Assembly: GCA_025350465.1 (NCBI GenBank)
Contig: JANXXU010000052.1
Coordinates: 1-64,000 of the forward strand
Length of the DNA stretch: 64,000 bases
Direction: 5' to 3'
Source: Alphaproteobacteria bacterium
GTDB lineage: Bacteria > Pseudomonadota > Alphaproteobacteria > Micropepsales > Micropepsaceae
Numbering within the stretch: the stretch's first letter is position 1; every line of letters starts with the position of its first letter. The notes beneath the pieces were generated by a model. It had not been told where the DNA came from, made no database searches, and was given only the letters and a program-made list of their open reading frames with translations. Of this stretch, positions 32,447 through 40,754 are shown piece after piece. A program made the translations under genes and the position numbers.

Positions 32447-34834
32447 ATGTCCCCCATCCGCCTGATTTCACCGATTTCCGTTGCCGCACGCCAGGGCGTG
32501 CTCGCCCTGAGCGTCAGCGTCATACCGCTCGCCGCCAATGCAGCCGAGTCGCCTGACGGCCAGTGGGTCTACGGGGTTGCGGCCCGCCAGGCAGAGGACG
32601 CTGCCGCGGCGAAAGAGAACTATGTCGACTTCGGCAGTCTCGGCTCTGCACAAGCCGGCGGCGTGAATATTCTCGTCGTCGGAGCTACGGGTGCGGGCGT
32701 CATCGTTGGCATCGTCGATACCGGCATCGATCTCGACCACCCGGAATTTACCGGCCGCATCGCGGCCGGCGGCACCTGTTTCGGCGATCCGACGACGGCG
32801 TGCGCCGGCGCTGCAGCCTTCGGGGCAGACGACAACGGTCACGGCACGCACGTCGCCGGCATCGTCGCGGCGGCGAATGACGGCGTGGGTAAGACCGGCG
32901 TTGCGCCCGGCGCAAGTCTCTTGCCGGTGAAGGTGCTCGACGCCAGCGGCAGCGGCTCTTATTTGGACGTTGCCAACGGCATTGTCTACGCGGCGGCGAA
33001 TGGAGCCAAGGTCATCAATATGAGCCTTGGCGGTTCGTCGCCGTCGCTAACGTTGCTGAGCGCCCTCCAGCAGGCGGCGCCGAGTTCCGTTATCGTCGCG
33101 GCTGCAGGCAACAGCGGCAATCGGACTCCACCATTATACCCCGCTGCTTATGCCACGGCGCTCGGCGTCGTCGGCAGCATGATCATCGTGGGGTCGGTCG
33201 ACGCCAACAACCACATCTCGAGCTTCTCGGATACGCCCGGCGCTGGCGGCTGCGTCAACAGCCGTACGGCCCGCACCTGCTACAAGGACGTATTCCTCGT
33301 CGCGCCGGGCCGGAATATTTTTTCGACCTATCCCGAAGAGAGCTACGCGACGCTGTCGGGTACGTCGATGGCGACGCCGTACGTGGCGGGTGCTGCGGCC
33401 CTTGTGCTGAGCGCCGCGCCCTATCTGACGCCAAAACAAGTCGTCAGCATCCTCCTTAGCTCAGCAATCGATCTCGGCACGCGCGGTACCGACACCGTCT
33501 ACGGACGCGGCTTGGTCAATCCGGCGGGCGCGCTTGCGCCGCTCGGCGGCGCTTCGATTGCAACCTCGGGCGCGACGACAAGCAACTACGTGAACTCAGG
33601 CGGATTGAGCATAAGCTCATTGAGCGGGCCGCTGGGCTTTGGCGTGCGTAACGCGCAAATCGCAAAGCAGACGGTCTTTTTCGATGGCTATGGGCGCGAC
33701 TACCATGCCGACATCACGAAGTCGGTATCGAGCGGCAGCGTCAGCCTGGCGGGGGTCGTGTCGGCCACCGGTCGAGCGATACACAATGTCACGGCGTTCG
33801 GAGACGGGTTTGCAGTCTCCGGCTTCGTCTCGGAGGACGCTGCGAACGGCGTCGAGACTGCGGGGTTTGCGGCCGTTCAACAGTCGCAGCTGAGCGACGT
33901 CGTGGTCACAGCCCGGTTCGGTGACGACACGACGATGAGCGTCGGCCACAACGCGACGTTTGCAGGCCATTTCGATCAACTCGATCTCGCGGCGAGCCAG
34001 GCCTATGACGGACTCTTTATGTCGGCGAGTGCGCTGAATTCACCGTATCTGGCGCTAACGACCGATGCGAACTTTGTCGCGGGCGCGGTCGACCTCGGTG
34101 ACGGCGTCACGTTCTCAGCCGGGCGCGCGGAGCAGCAAGCCGACAGCCTCGCCGCTTACAACGACGGCGTCTTGTCGCTCGAAGAAATGATCGGTCTCAA
34201 TCAGTCCGACACGGCGCACATGCGTTCCGCTTCGAATTCGGCGACGGCAGTGAGTTGGCAGATCGCGCCGTGGGCGATAGTCGGCATGACCGCCGGTTAC
34301 ACCGATGAACAGAATAGCGTGCTAGGCGGCACGGAAGCCGGTGCGCTGGCCTTGGTCGGCGATGCGCAAACGGCTTCGATCGGCCTCGCGGGGCGCGTCA
34401 ATTTGGGCGGTAACTGGGTCACGTCGGCGTCGTGGAGCCAGGGCTCGACGACGGCATCGCCGACGAGCGGAAGCTTGTTCCAGAGCTTGTCGCAGATCGA
34501 AAGCGAAGCTTATGGCGTTGCGCTCTCGAAGCTCGGCGTTCTTGGCGACACCGACTCCTTGGGTGTTTCCGTGTCGCGTCCGTTGCACATCACGAACGGC
34601 TCGGCGATCATGACGCTCTCGACGGGCGTGACCGATGCGCGCGCGATCATTTATTCAACCGAACGCGTCGACTTGGCGAGCTCAACGCCCGAAACCGACT
34701 ATGAGTTCGGCTATACGACAAAGTTAGCAAATGCCCTGACGCTGCAGGCCAACGCGCTTTATCAGCAGGATGTTGCCGGCGAAGCTGGCCAGAATGGGGC
34801 CGCGGCGTTTGCGACGATCAAGGCGACCTGGTGA
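32447..34834 (+). CDS. Subtilisin-like (S8) autotransporter serine protease
   Basis: 795 residues. Residues ~10-31 resemble a signal peptide (ARQGVLALSVSVIPLAANAA). The S8 catalytic triad is complete: Asp91 in VGIVDTGIDLDHPEF, His132 in DDNGHGTHVAGIVAA and Ser307 in LSGTSMATPYVAGAAAL, with the oxyanion Asn in VIVAAAGNSGN. After residue ~360 comes a Gly/Ser/Ala-rich passenger end, then from about 500 repeated amphipathic strands (ASWSQGSTTASPTSG, YGVALSKLGVLGDTD, YEFGYTTKLANALTLQANAL) ending with Trp. This fits a beta-barrel translocator, so the protease would be surface-displayed or released. The barrel is judged by pattern only. Confidence 0.82.
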   Translation: MSPIRLISPISVAARQGVLALSVSVIPLAANAAESPDGQWVYGVAARQAEDAAAAKENYVDFGSLGSAQAGGVNILVVGATGAGVIVGIVDTGIDLDHPEFTGRIAAGGTCFGDPTTACAGAAAFGADDNGHGTHVAGIVAAANDGVGKTGVAPGASLLPVKVLDASGSGSYLDVANGIVYAAANGAKVINMSLGGSSPSLTLLSALQQAAPSSVIVAAAGNSGNRTPPLYPAAYATALGVVGSMIIVGSVDANNHISSFSDTPGAGGCVNSRTARTCYKDVFLVAPGRNIFSTYPEESYATLSGTSMATPYVAGAAALVLSAAPYLTPKQVVSILLSSAIDLGTRGTDTVYGRGLVNPAGALAPLGGASIATSGATTSNYVNSGGLSISSLSGPLGFGVRNAQIAKQTVFFDGYGRDYHADITKSVSSGSVSLAGVVSATGRAIHNVTAFGDGFAVSGFVSEDAANGVETAGFAAVQQSQLSDVVVTARFGDDTTMSVGHNATFAGHFDQLDLAASQAYDGLFMSASALNSPYLALTTDANFVAGAVDLGDGVTFSAGRAEQQADSLAAYNDGVLSLEEMIGLNQSDTAHMRSASNSATAVSWQIAPWAIVGMTAGYTDEQNSVLGGTEAGALALVGDAQTASIGLAGRVNLGGNWVTSASWSQGSTTASPTSGSLFQSLSQIESEAYGVALSKLGVLGDTDSLGVSVSRPLHITNGSAIMTLSTGVTDARAIIYSTERVDLASSTPETDYEFGYTTKLANALTLQANALYQQDVAGEAGQNGAAAFATIKATW

Positions 34835-34841
34835 TCGAAAC

Positions 34842-34868
34842 GGTCAAGGGTGCTATTCGCCCTTGACC
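34842..34868. terminator. Hairpin between convergent genes
   Basis: GGTCAAGGG and CCCTTGACC form a 9-base perfect stem with a 9-base loop. It lies between the S8 gene stop and the PH-domain gene stop, which it overlaps. There is no T tract, so termination is only a suggestion. Confidence 0.45.
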
Positions 34869-35260
34869 TTCAGGCCTTCGCGGGCGGTCTGAATCTCGCG
34901 GCGCATGCGGATGGGATTATCGACGATACCGCATTTGATGTCGCCCATGCCGGTGCCGTGCACTTGCACATTGCCGTAACCGAAGATGCGGCCAAGGATT
35001 GATTGATCGACCGTCACTTCTTCGATCTTGTCGAGACTGACCTCTTCGCTCTTGATGGCCACGAGGCCGCTCTTGCGCACGAAACGGTCGCTGGTGACCG
35101 CGATTTCGGTGGCAAAGGCGCGCACGAACATCGCGATGCCCCAAGGCACCCCGATGACCGAAATCGTCAGCAGCATGGCGCCGAGCGAATAGAGCCAGTG
35201 ATACCCCGTTTGGTAGAGGATGCGCTCCTTCGATCCGAGTGTCTGATTGATGTAGCTCAT
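34853..35260 (-). CDS. Bacterial PH-domain membrane protein
   Basis: 135 residues from ATG 35260. SYINQTLGSKERILYQTGYH then WLYSLGAMLLTISVIGVPWG gives a short cytosolic start and one or two membrane segments, followed by a bacterial PH-like (bPH2, YdbS/YdbT) beta domain: IAVTSDRFVRKSGLVAIKSE, EVSLDKIEEVTVDQSILGRI and FGYGNVQVHGTGMGDIKCGI. The role of such proteins is poorly known; membrane organisation or stress resistance is likely. It is divergent from ettA, 159 bases away. Confidence 0.8.
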   Translation of the reverse strand: MSYINQTLGSKERILYQTGYHWLYSLGAMLLTISVIGVPWGIAMFVRAFATEIAVTSDRFVRKSGLVAIKSEEVSLDKIEEVTVDQSILGRIFGYGNVQVHGTGMGDIKCGIVDNPIRMRREIQTAREGLKVKGE

Positions 35261-35419
35261 TGGGCTGCCCCTTGGTTCGGGCCCTGAGAGTACGAGCGCG
35301 CGCGCGGCGCAGCAAGGCGCGGTGTTTCGGAGCAGGCTCGACTTGCGAGGGTGGGGCACCTCCGATAGAACCCGCGCAACTTTCGCCACATTGACGATCC
35401 ACGCGGAGCAGGCGGTCCA

Positions 35420-37078
35420 ATGGCCTCCTATCAATATGTTTACGTGATGAAAAACCTGGCCAAGACCTATCCGGGCGGCAAACAGGTTTTGAAGGACATT
35501 TATCTGTCATTCTACCCCGGCGCGAAGGTCGGCGTCATCGGTTTGAACGGCTCCGGCAAATCGACCCTGCTCAGAATCATGGCCGGCCTTGAGAACGAAT
35601 ACTCGGGGGAGGCCTGGGCGGCACAGGGGGCAAGGGTCGGCTTGTTGTCTCAGGAGCCGCAACTCGATCCGACCAAGGACGTGCTCGGCAACGTGATGCA
35701 AGCCGTCGCGACCAAGAAGGCCGTGCTCGACCGCTACAACGAGATCGCCGCCAATTATTCCGACGAAACGGCGGACGAGATGGCCAAGCTGCAAGATCAA
35801 ATCGACGCGCAAAATCTGTGGGATCTGGAAAGCCAGATCGAACAGGCGCTCGATGCGCTGCGCTGCCCGCCCGGCGATGCGTCGATCGACCGGCTTTCGG
35901 GCGGCGAAAAGCGCCGCGTCGCGCTCTGCCGCCTACTGCTCGAAGCGCCCGATCTGTTGCTGCTCGACGAACCGACAAACCATCTGGATGCCGAGTCCGT
36001 CGCGTGGCTCGAGCATCATCTGAAGGAATACAAAGGCACCGTGGTGCTCGTGACCCACGATCGATACTTCCTCGACAACGTGACGGGCTGGATCCTCGAA
36101 CTCGATCGCGGGCAGGGAATTCCCTACGAGGGCAATTATTCGTCGTGGCTGGAACAAAAAGAGAAGCGGCTCTTCGTCGAGTCGAAAGGCGAGGAAGCGC
36201 GTCTTAAGACCGTGGCGCGAGAGCGCGAGTGGATCAGGGCCAGTCCGAAAGCGCGCCAGGCCAAATCCAAGGCACGCATCAAGGCGTATGAGGATTTGCT
36301 CAACGCCGCCAACAACAACAAATATGAAGCGGGCCAGATCGTTATCCCAGCGGGGCCACGCCTGGGTTCGACGGTCGTGGAGGCTCAGCATTTGGGGAAG
36401 GGCTATAGCGATCGATTGCTGATCGACGACTTGAATTTTTCGCTGCCGCCGGGCGGAATTGTGGGCGTCATCGGCCCGAACGGCGCGGGCAAGACGACGC
36501 TCTTTCGCATGATCACCGGCGGGGAGAAACCCGACGCTGGATCGTTGAAAATCGGCGAGACGGTGATGATGTCCTATGTCGATCAATCGCGTGATGCGCT
36601 CGACGCCAAGAAAACGGTGTGGGAGGAAATTTCTGGCGGACTCGAGCTCATCGAGCTCGGCAAGAGACAGGTGCCGAGCCGAGCCTATGTGTCGGCATTC
36701 AACTTCAAGGGGATCGATCAGCAGAAGAAGACCGTTCAGCTCTCGGGCGGCGAGCGCAACCGCGTGCATTTGGCCAAAATGTTGAAATCAGGCGGCAATC
36801 TTCTGTTGCTCGACGAGCCGACCAACGATCTCGACGTCGAGACGCTTCGGGCTCTTGAGGACGCGTTGAACGAGTTTGCCGGATGTGCCGTCATCATCAG
36901 TCACGACCGCTGGTTCCTCGACCGCGTCGCGACGCATATCCTGGCCTTCGAAGGCGACAGCCATGTCGAATGGTTCGAGGGCAATTACGAAGCCTACGAA
37001 GCCGACCGCAAACGCCGCCTCGGCGACGATGCGATGGTGCCGCACCGGATCAAATACAAGAAGCTTTCGCGCAGTTGA
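35420..37078 (+). CDS. ettA: Energy-dependent translational throttle protein EttA (ABC-F)
   Basis: 552 residues, close to E. coli EttA (555). It has two ATP-binding cassettes in one chain, without membrane segments: Walker [17 protein letters not shown] and [16 protein letters not shown], signatures [15 protein letters not shown] and [15 protein letters not shown], Walker [16 protein letters not shown] and [15 protein letters not shown]. Between them are the EttA arm (in the first cassette, [20 protein letters not shown]) and the linker rich in Lys/Arg ([20 protein letters not shown]). EttA binds the ribosomal E site and gates the first peptide bond according to the ATP/ADP level. Confidence 0.93.
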   Translation: MASYQYVYVMKNLAKTYPGGKQVLKDIYLSFYPGAKVGVIGLNGSGKSTLLRIMAGLENEYSGEAWAAQGARVGLLSQEPQLDPTKDVLGNVMQAVATKKAVLDRYNEIAANYSDETADEMAKLQDQIDAQNLWDLESQIEQALDALRCPPGDASIDRLSGGEKRRVALCRLLLEAPDLLLLDEPTNHLDAESVAWLEHHLKEYKGTVVLVTHDRYFLDNVTGWILELDRGQGIPYEGNYSSWLEQKEKRLFVESKGEEARLKTVAREREWIRASPKARQAKSKARIKAYEDLLNAANNNKYEAGQIVIPAGPRLGSTVVEAQHLGKGYSDRLLIDDLNFSLPPGGIVGVIGPNGAGKTTLFRMITGGEKPDAGSLKIGETVMMSYVDQSRDALDAKKTVWEEISGGLELIELGKRQVPSRAYVSAFNFKGIDQQKKTVQLSGGERNRVHLAKMLKSGGNLLLLDEPTNDLDVETLRALEDALNEFAGCAVIISHDRWFLDRVATHILAFEGDSHVEWFEGNYEAYEADRKRRLGDDAMVPHRIKYKKLSRS

Positions 37079-37093
37079 GCGGGCGCCCGCGCT

Positions 37094-37723
37094 TCAATCG
37101 TGACCGCCCGAATTGATGCGATCGGTCTGTTTCTCGATCTCGCGGGTCAAATCCGGAATGTTGCTGCCGTTCCGGCTCAGAATCGCGCGAAATTGTTCGA
37201 GCTGGCTTTGTGATATCCAGGCGCCCTCGATTTGGACATCCGCGAATTTGTAGTTGCCGGCCGAGCCAAGCAGCCGAAATGCGATGCGAAGCGCCTTGTC
37301 CGAACTGCCGTGATCGTCGACGACAGTCGCGACTGTTACGTCGCCGGGTTTGTTGTCGACCGAGCCGGTGACACGCAGCGCCTTGTCTTTGTACTTGCCG
37401 AGGCTGTGCGCGTAGAGAGCGAACTCATACTCGCGGTAAGCATCGACGAAGGCGTCAATGTCCGCTTTGTTGGCGCCGCGGCGGTATGGGCCCAACGTGA
37501 ACATGGCGGCCGACGTTGCATCGGCGTATTTGACGATGAAGTTGTGAAATTTGCCGCTTCGCCCGTCGCCGCCGTCGCGCAAGATCGAGAGACCTTCGTC
37601 GACAACGCGCTGAGTGAAGGCTTCCGCATCCTGGTTGGCGAGCGCGGCCGGCGTGGCCACGATCCATGCCGCCGCCGATAGCAGTGCAACCATTGCAAAG
37701 CGGCTAAACGTACCTACGGTCAT
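37094..37723 (-). CDS. mlaC: MlaC-family periplasmic phospholipid-binding protein
   Basis: 209 residues. The start (MTVGTFSRFAMVALLS) gives a clean Sec signal peptide ending near AALANQDAEAF. MlaC pattern: VDEGLSILRDGGDGRSGKFH, YADATSAAMFTLGPYRRGAN, AYREYEFALYAHSLGKYKDK, and near the end GNYKFADVQIEGAWISQSQL then EQFRAILSRNGSNIPDL. It lies 84 bases downstream of mlaA in the same direction. The pair would move phospholipids between the outer membrane and the inner membrane Mla pump, whose genes are not in this window. Confidence 0.87.
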   Translation of the reverse strand: MTVGTFSRFAMVALLSAAAWIVATPAALANQDAEAFTQRVVDEGLSILRDGGDGRSGKFHNFIVKYADATSAAMFTLGPYRRGANKADIDAFVDAYREYEFALYAHSLGKYKDKALRVTGSVDNKPGDVTVATVVDDHGSSDKALRIAFRLLGSAGNYKFADVQIEGAWISQSQLEQFRAILSRNGSNIPDLTREIEKQTDRINSGGHD

Positions 37724-37807
37724 GTCTAGGTATCTCCCGGCGGGCGCCGCCCCGCGCAGCACCCGTCCCCGCATATCATAACGCGGCTATTGCGTATCCG
37801 GATTTTG

Positions 37808-38620
37808 TCAATTTAGAGGCGCCGTTGTTACTCCGCCGCCGGAGTCGAAGTTCGGAAGGTCGGTCGAGGGTTTGCCATTGCGGATCGCGTCGGCCCGCGA
37901 CTGGCGGTAAAGGCTACGGATCGAGGCGTAGTAGTCCACCGACGTGCGTTCGATTTCATCCAGGGTTTCAATGTTGCGTGAACGAAGGTCAAGGACGTTG
38001 ACCACCGCGCGGGTAATCGGCACCCACTGGTAGTCGTTGCCCCAACCGACATAGGTCAACGGGTCGAGGCCGCGATCGACAATGAAGCCCGTGAGGTCAC
38101 GCGCCGACGATGGACCCATAATGAAGAAGTAGAAGTAGGGACCGTCGTTGACACCCCAGACGGCCAGCGTCTGTCCGAAGTCTTCGTCGTGATAGGGATA
38201 ACCGAGGTCTCCAGCGACGTCGATCAGGCCGCCTATGCCGACGGTTGAATTGATTCCGAAGCGCACCATCGTCGTGCCGGCGCGATCGCCTTCGCCCTGC
38301 ATCAAATCATTGGCGAAGATCACCGGGGAATTCAGGTTGTTCAGCAAATTGCGTACGCCGTCGCGGGCAAATTCCGGCAGCACGGCCTTGTAGACGACGG
38401 CCGCCGGACGAGCCAACGCTTCGTCCAAAACTTGGTTTACGCCGAAGAAGAAGCGATTCGATCCTTCGAACGGGTCGTTTTCATCTTGCTGTTGGACTTG
38501 GTCGGTCGTGACGACCGAAGGCTCGGCCGCAGGCGCCTTGTCGTCCGCGCGCGCGCTCGGGGCGCCCAACGAAATCATGCTTGCCGTGGCAACAACCAAC
38601 CACTTACGGAACGCGTACAT
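37808..38620 (-). CDS. mlaA: MlaA (VacJ) family outer membrane lipid asymmetry protein
   Basis: 270 residues from ATG 38620, chosen because AAGGTAGG lies 8 bases upstream; an ATG at 38641 is the alternative. MlaA pattern: NDPFEGSNRFFFGVNQVLDE, VRNLLNNLNSPVIFANDLMQ, RFGINSTVGIGGLIDVAGDL, DFGQTLAVWGVNDGPYFYFF and IMGPSSARDLTGFIVDRGLD. The signal peptide (KWLVVATASMISLGAPSARA) has no lipobox Cys, while well-studied MlaA is a lipoprotein. The protein may therefore be held in the outer membrane by its own hydrophobic ring or by porins. First gene of the mlaA-mlaC pair. Confidence 0.88.
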   Translation of the reverse strand: MYAFRKWLVVATASMISLGAPSARADDKAPAAEPSVVTTDQVQQQDENDPFEGSNRFFFGVNQVLDEALARPAAVVYKAVLPEFARDGVRNLLNNLNSPVIFANDLMQGEGDRAGTTMVRFGINSTVGIGGLIDVAGDLGYPYHDEDFGQTLAVWGVNDGPYFYFFIMGPSSARDLTGFIVDRGLDPLTYVGWGNDYQWVPITRAVVNVLDLRSRNIETLDEIERTSVDYYASIRSLYRQSRADAIRNGKPSTDLPNFDSGGGVTTAPLN

Positions 38621-38870
38621 GCGCCGCCTACCTTCTGTCATGATCCAGACCTGGTCCAGACAGCACCCAGAAAAGGTACAGCCCCAACCCCCCAACCGGG
38701 TCAAACGTCGCCGCGCGCCCAACCAGGCGGACGGTCCATCGACCCCAACTTATACGTCAGTGGAGGATGCGCCTATAAGGTTACGAACACGTGAGGGCGG
38801 TCTTTATTCAGCGCTGTTGCAATCATACCGCGCAGTGTGATGATCCGCACACTATATGCCTAGCTGAATA

Positions 38871-38896
38871 ATGATATAAAGATATCTTTATATCAT
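38871..38896. promoter_or_regulatory. 26-bp perfect palindrome, operator of the met operon
   Basis: Each half is ATGATATAAAGAT read toward the centre (axis between 38883 and 38884), and all 13 pairs match. It lies 15 bases before the start of the ArsR-type regulator, so it is probably its own binding site and would overlap the promoter or the ribosome loading region. Length and AT-rich content agree with ArsR-family (SahR-like) operators in front of methionine-cycle genes. Confidence 0.75.
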
Positions 38897-38910
38897 ATGC
38901 GGTAAGGCTG

Positions 38911-39894
38911 ATGACCGGTTTGGACGAGATTCTGATAGGCCTGAGGGCGGCGGGCGAAGAGACCCGCTTCCGTCTTTTGGTTCTATTTACCAAGGCCGAG
39001 CTGACCGTCAGCGAGGTCACCCAAATTCTACGCCAAAGTCAGCCTCGAGTTAGCCGTCACCTCAAATTGATGAGCGAGGCCGGCCTCATTGAGCGCATAC
39101 GCGAAGGGACCTGGGTCTTTTACCGGCTCGCGGAAGCGGGACCCGGGCGGGCGTTGGTCGAGCGGCTAAGCGAGCTTATTCCTTGGAGCGACCCCGCGCT
39201 GAAGCGCGATCTGGAGCGCCTCGACGCAGTGCGGCGGGCGCGCGCCGAGGAGGCACAATCCTATTTCGCGGCAAATGCGGCGGAGTGGGACACGTTGCGC
39301 TCACTGCATATTCCGGAAGCCGAGGTCGAGGCGGCCCTGCTGTCGTTCCTCGGAAGCGGTCAGGTTTCGTCTTATCTCGATCTCGGCACCGGAACGGGGC
39401 GCATTCTTGAAGTGGTCGCGCCGCGCGCGCGACGCGCTGTCGGTGTCGACCTCAACAACGAAATGCTTTCGTTGGCGCGCGCACGGATCGAAAAGGCGCG
39501 TCTTGCACAAGCCCAAGTGCGTCGCGGCGACCTCTTCGAATTGCCTTATCCCGAGGCGAGCTTCGACCTCGTAACCGTGCACCAAGTGCTCCACTACCTC
39601 GAAGATCCGGCAGCGGCGATCAACGAGGCGGCGCGCGTTCTGACGCCCGGCGGACGCATCGTGATCGCCGATTTTGCGCCGCATATGCTCGAATTCTTGC
39701 GCGACGAACATCAGCATCGCCGCTTGGGATTTTCAGACAAAGAGGCCGCGCATTGGTTCAAGTCCGCGGGACTCTCGTTGACGCAAACGAAGGCGTTGCC
39801 GCCGCGCGGCGATAAAGGCCTGACCGTCATGTTGTGGATGGCGACGGCGCCAGCTGGATCGGCGCGCCGCCCCAGGCCGGCGGAGGCCGCATGA
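38911..39894 (+). CDS. ArsR-family regulator fused to SAM-dependent methyltransferase domain (SahR-like)
   Basis: 327 residues. Residues ~1-85 are an ArsR winged helix (TRFRLLVLFTKAELTVSEVT, QILRQSQPRVSRHLKLMSEA, REGTWVFYRLAE). Metal-binding Cys are absent. Residues ~140-300 are a class I methyltransferase fold: YLDLGTGTGRILEVVAPRAR (SAM loop), VGVDLNNEMLSLARARIEKA, FDLVTVHQVLHYLEDPAAAI and ARVLTPGGRIVIADFAPHML. The stop overlaps the start of metF (ATGA), and metH overlaps metF in the same way. The simplest reading is a repressor that senses SAM or S-adenosylhomocysteine through the methyltransferase-like part and controls methionine synthesis. Confidence 0.87.
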   Translation: MTGLDEILIGLRAAGEETRFRLLVLFTKAELTVSEVTQILRQSQPRVSRHLKLMSEAGLIERIREGTWVFYRLAEAGPGRALVERLSELIPWSDPALKRDLERLDAVRRARAEEAQSYFAANAAEWDTLRSLHIPEAEVEAALLSFLGSGQVSSYLDLGTGTGRILEVVAPRARRAVGVDLNNEMLSLARARIEKARLAQAQVRRGDLFELPYPEASFDLVTVHQVLHYLEDPAAAINEAARVLTPGGRIVIADFAPHMLEFLRDEHQHRRLGFSDKEAAHWFKSAGLSLTQTKALPPRGDKGLTVMLWMATAPAGSARRPRPAEAA

Positions 39895-40754
39895 GTCTTT
39901 CTGTCTCCTTCGAATTCTTTCCGCCGAAGACGCCTGAGATGGAGGCGACGCTGTGGCGCTCGATCGCGCGTCTTGCACCGTTGCGGCCGGCATTCGTGTC
40001 GGTCACGTACGGTGCCGGCGGTTCGACGCGCGAGCGCACGCACGCGACTCTGAAGCGCATCCTGGCGGAAACGGAGTTGACACCGGCTGCGCATTTGACG
40101 TGCGTGGGCGCATCGCGCGCCGTGGTTGACGAGGTTGTGCGCGACTACTGGCAGTCCGGTATTCGCCACATCGTCGCGTTGCGCGGCGACATGCCGGAGG
40201 CGGGCGCCGCCTATCGTCCGCACAACGACGGCTATGCCTCGACGCCGGATCTCATTCGCGGCATTCAAAGGGTCGCGCCGTTCGAGATCAGCGTTTCGGC
40301 GTATCCCGAACGGCATCCCGAGTCGCCGTCGCTCGACGCGGACTACGCGTTGCTGAAGGCGAAAATCGACGCCGGCGCAAATCGCGCGATCACGCAATTC
40401 GTCTATGACACCGATGTCGTGCTGCGCTTTGCGGACCGCGCCTACAAGGAAGGCATACGCGTGCCGATCGTGCCCGGCATCATGCCGGCGACGAACTTCA
40501 AGGGTGTCGCGCGCATGGCGCAACGCTGCGGCGCGACGATCCCGGCCTGGCTTGCCGATCGCTTCGACGGCATAGACGGCGACCTTGAGACGCGGAAGTT
40601 GATGGCGGCAACAGTCGCCGCCGAGCAGGTCGAACGCCTACGCCGGCACGGCTTCGACTCGTTTCATTTTTACACGCTTAATCAGGCCGATTTGACGTTT
40701 GCGATTTGTCACCTCTTAGGCGTGCGTCCGCCGCGCGAGAAGGAAAGCGCATGA
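39891..40754 (+). CDS. metF: 5,10-methylenetetrahydrofolate reductase
   Basis: 287 residues. The TIM-barrel FAD enzyme begins [40 protein letters not shown] is the conserved substrate/FAD loop with the Glu-containing SFEFFP region before it; [13 protein letters not shown] and [20 protein letters not shown] bind FAD, then [20 protein letters not shown] and [20 protein letters not shown]. It makes 5-methyl-THF, the methyl donor used by MetH, encoded next with a 4-base overlap. Confidence 0.95.
   Translation: MSLSVSFEFFPPKTPEMEATLWRSIARLAPLRPAFVSVTYGAGGSTRERTHATLKRILAETELTPAAHLTCVGASRAVVDEVVRDYWQSGIRHIVALRGDMPEAGAAYRPHNDGYASTPDLIRGIQRVAPFEISVSAYPERHPESPSLDADYALLKAKIDAGANRAITQFVYDTDVVLRFADRAYKEGIRVPIVPGIMPATNFKGVARMAQRCGATIPAWLADRFDGIDGDLETRKLMAATVAAEQVERLRRHGFDSFHFYTLNQADLTFAICHLLGVRPPREKESA

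Noticed and set aside
38621-38910. Possible riboswitch (SAM, SAH or cobalamin type) upstream of the met operon
   Set aside because: No conserved core such as a cobalamin box or SAM-II pseudoknot is visible, and the 26-bp palindrome already explains regulation.
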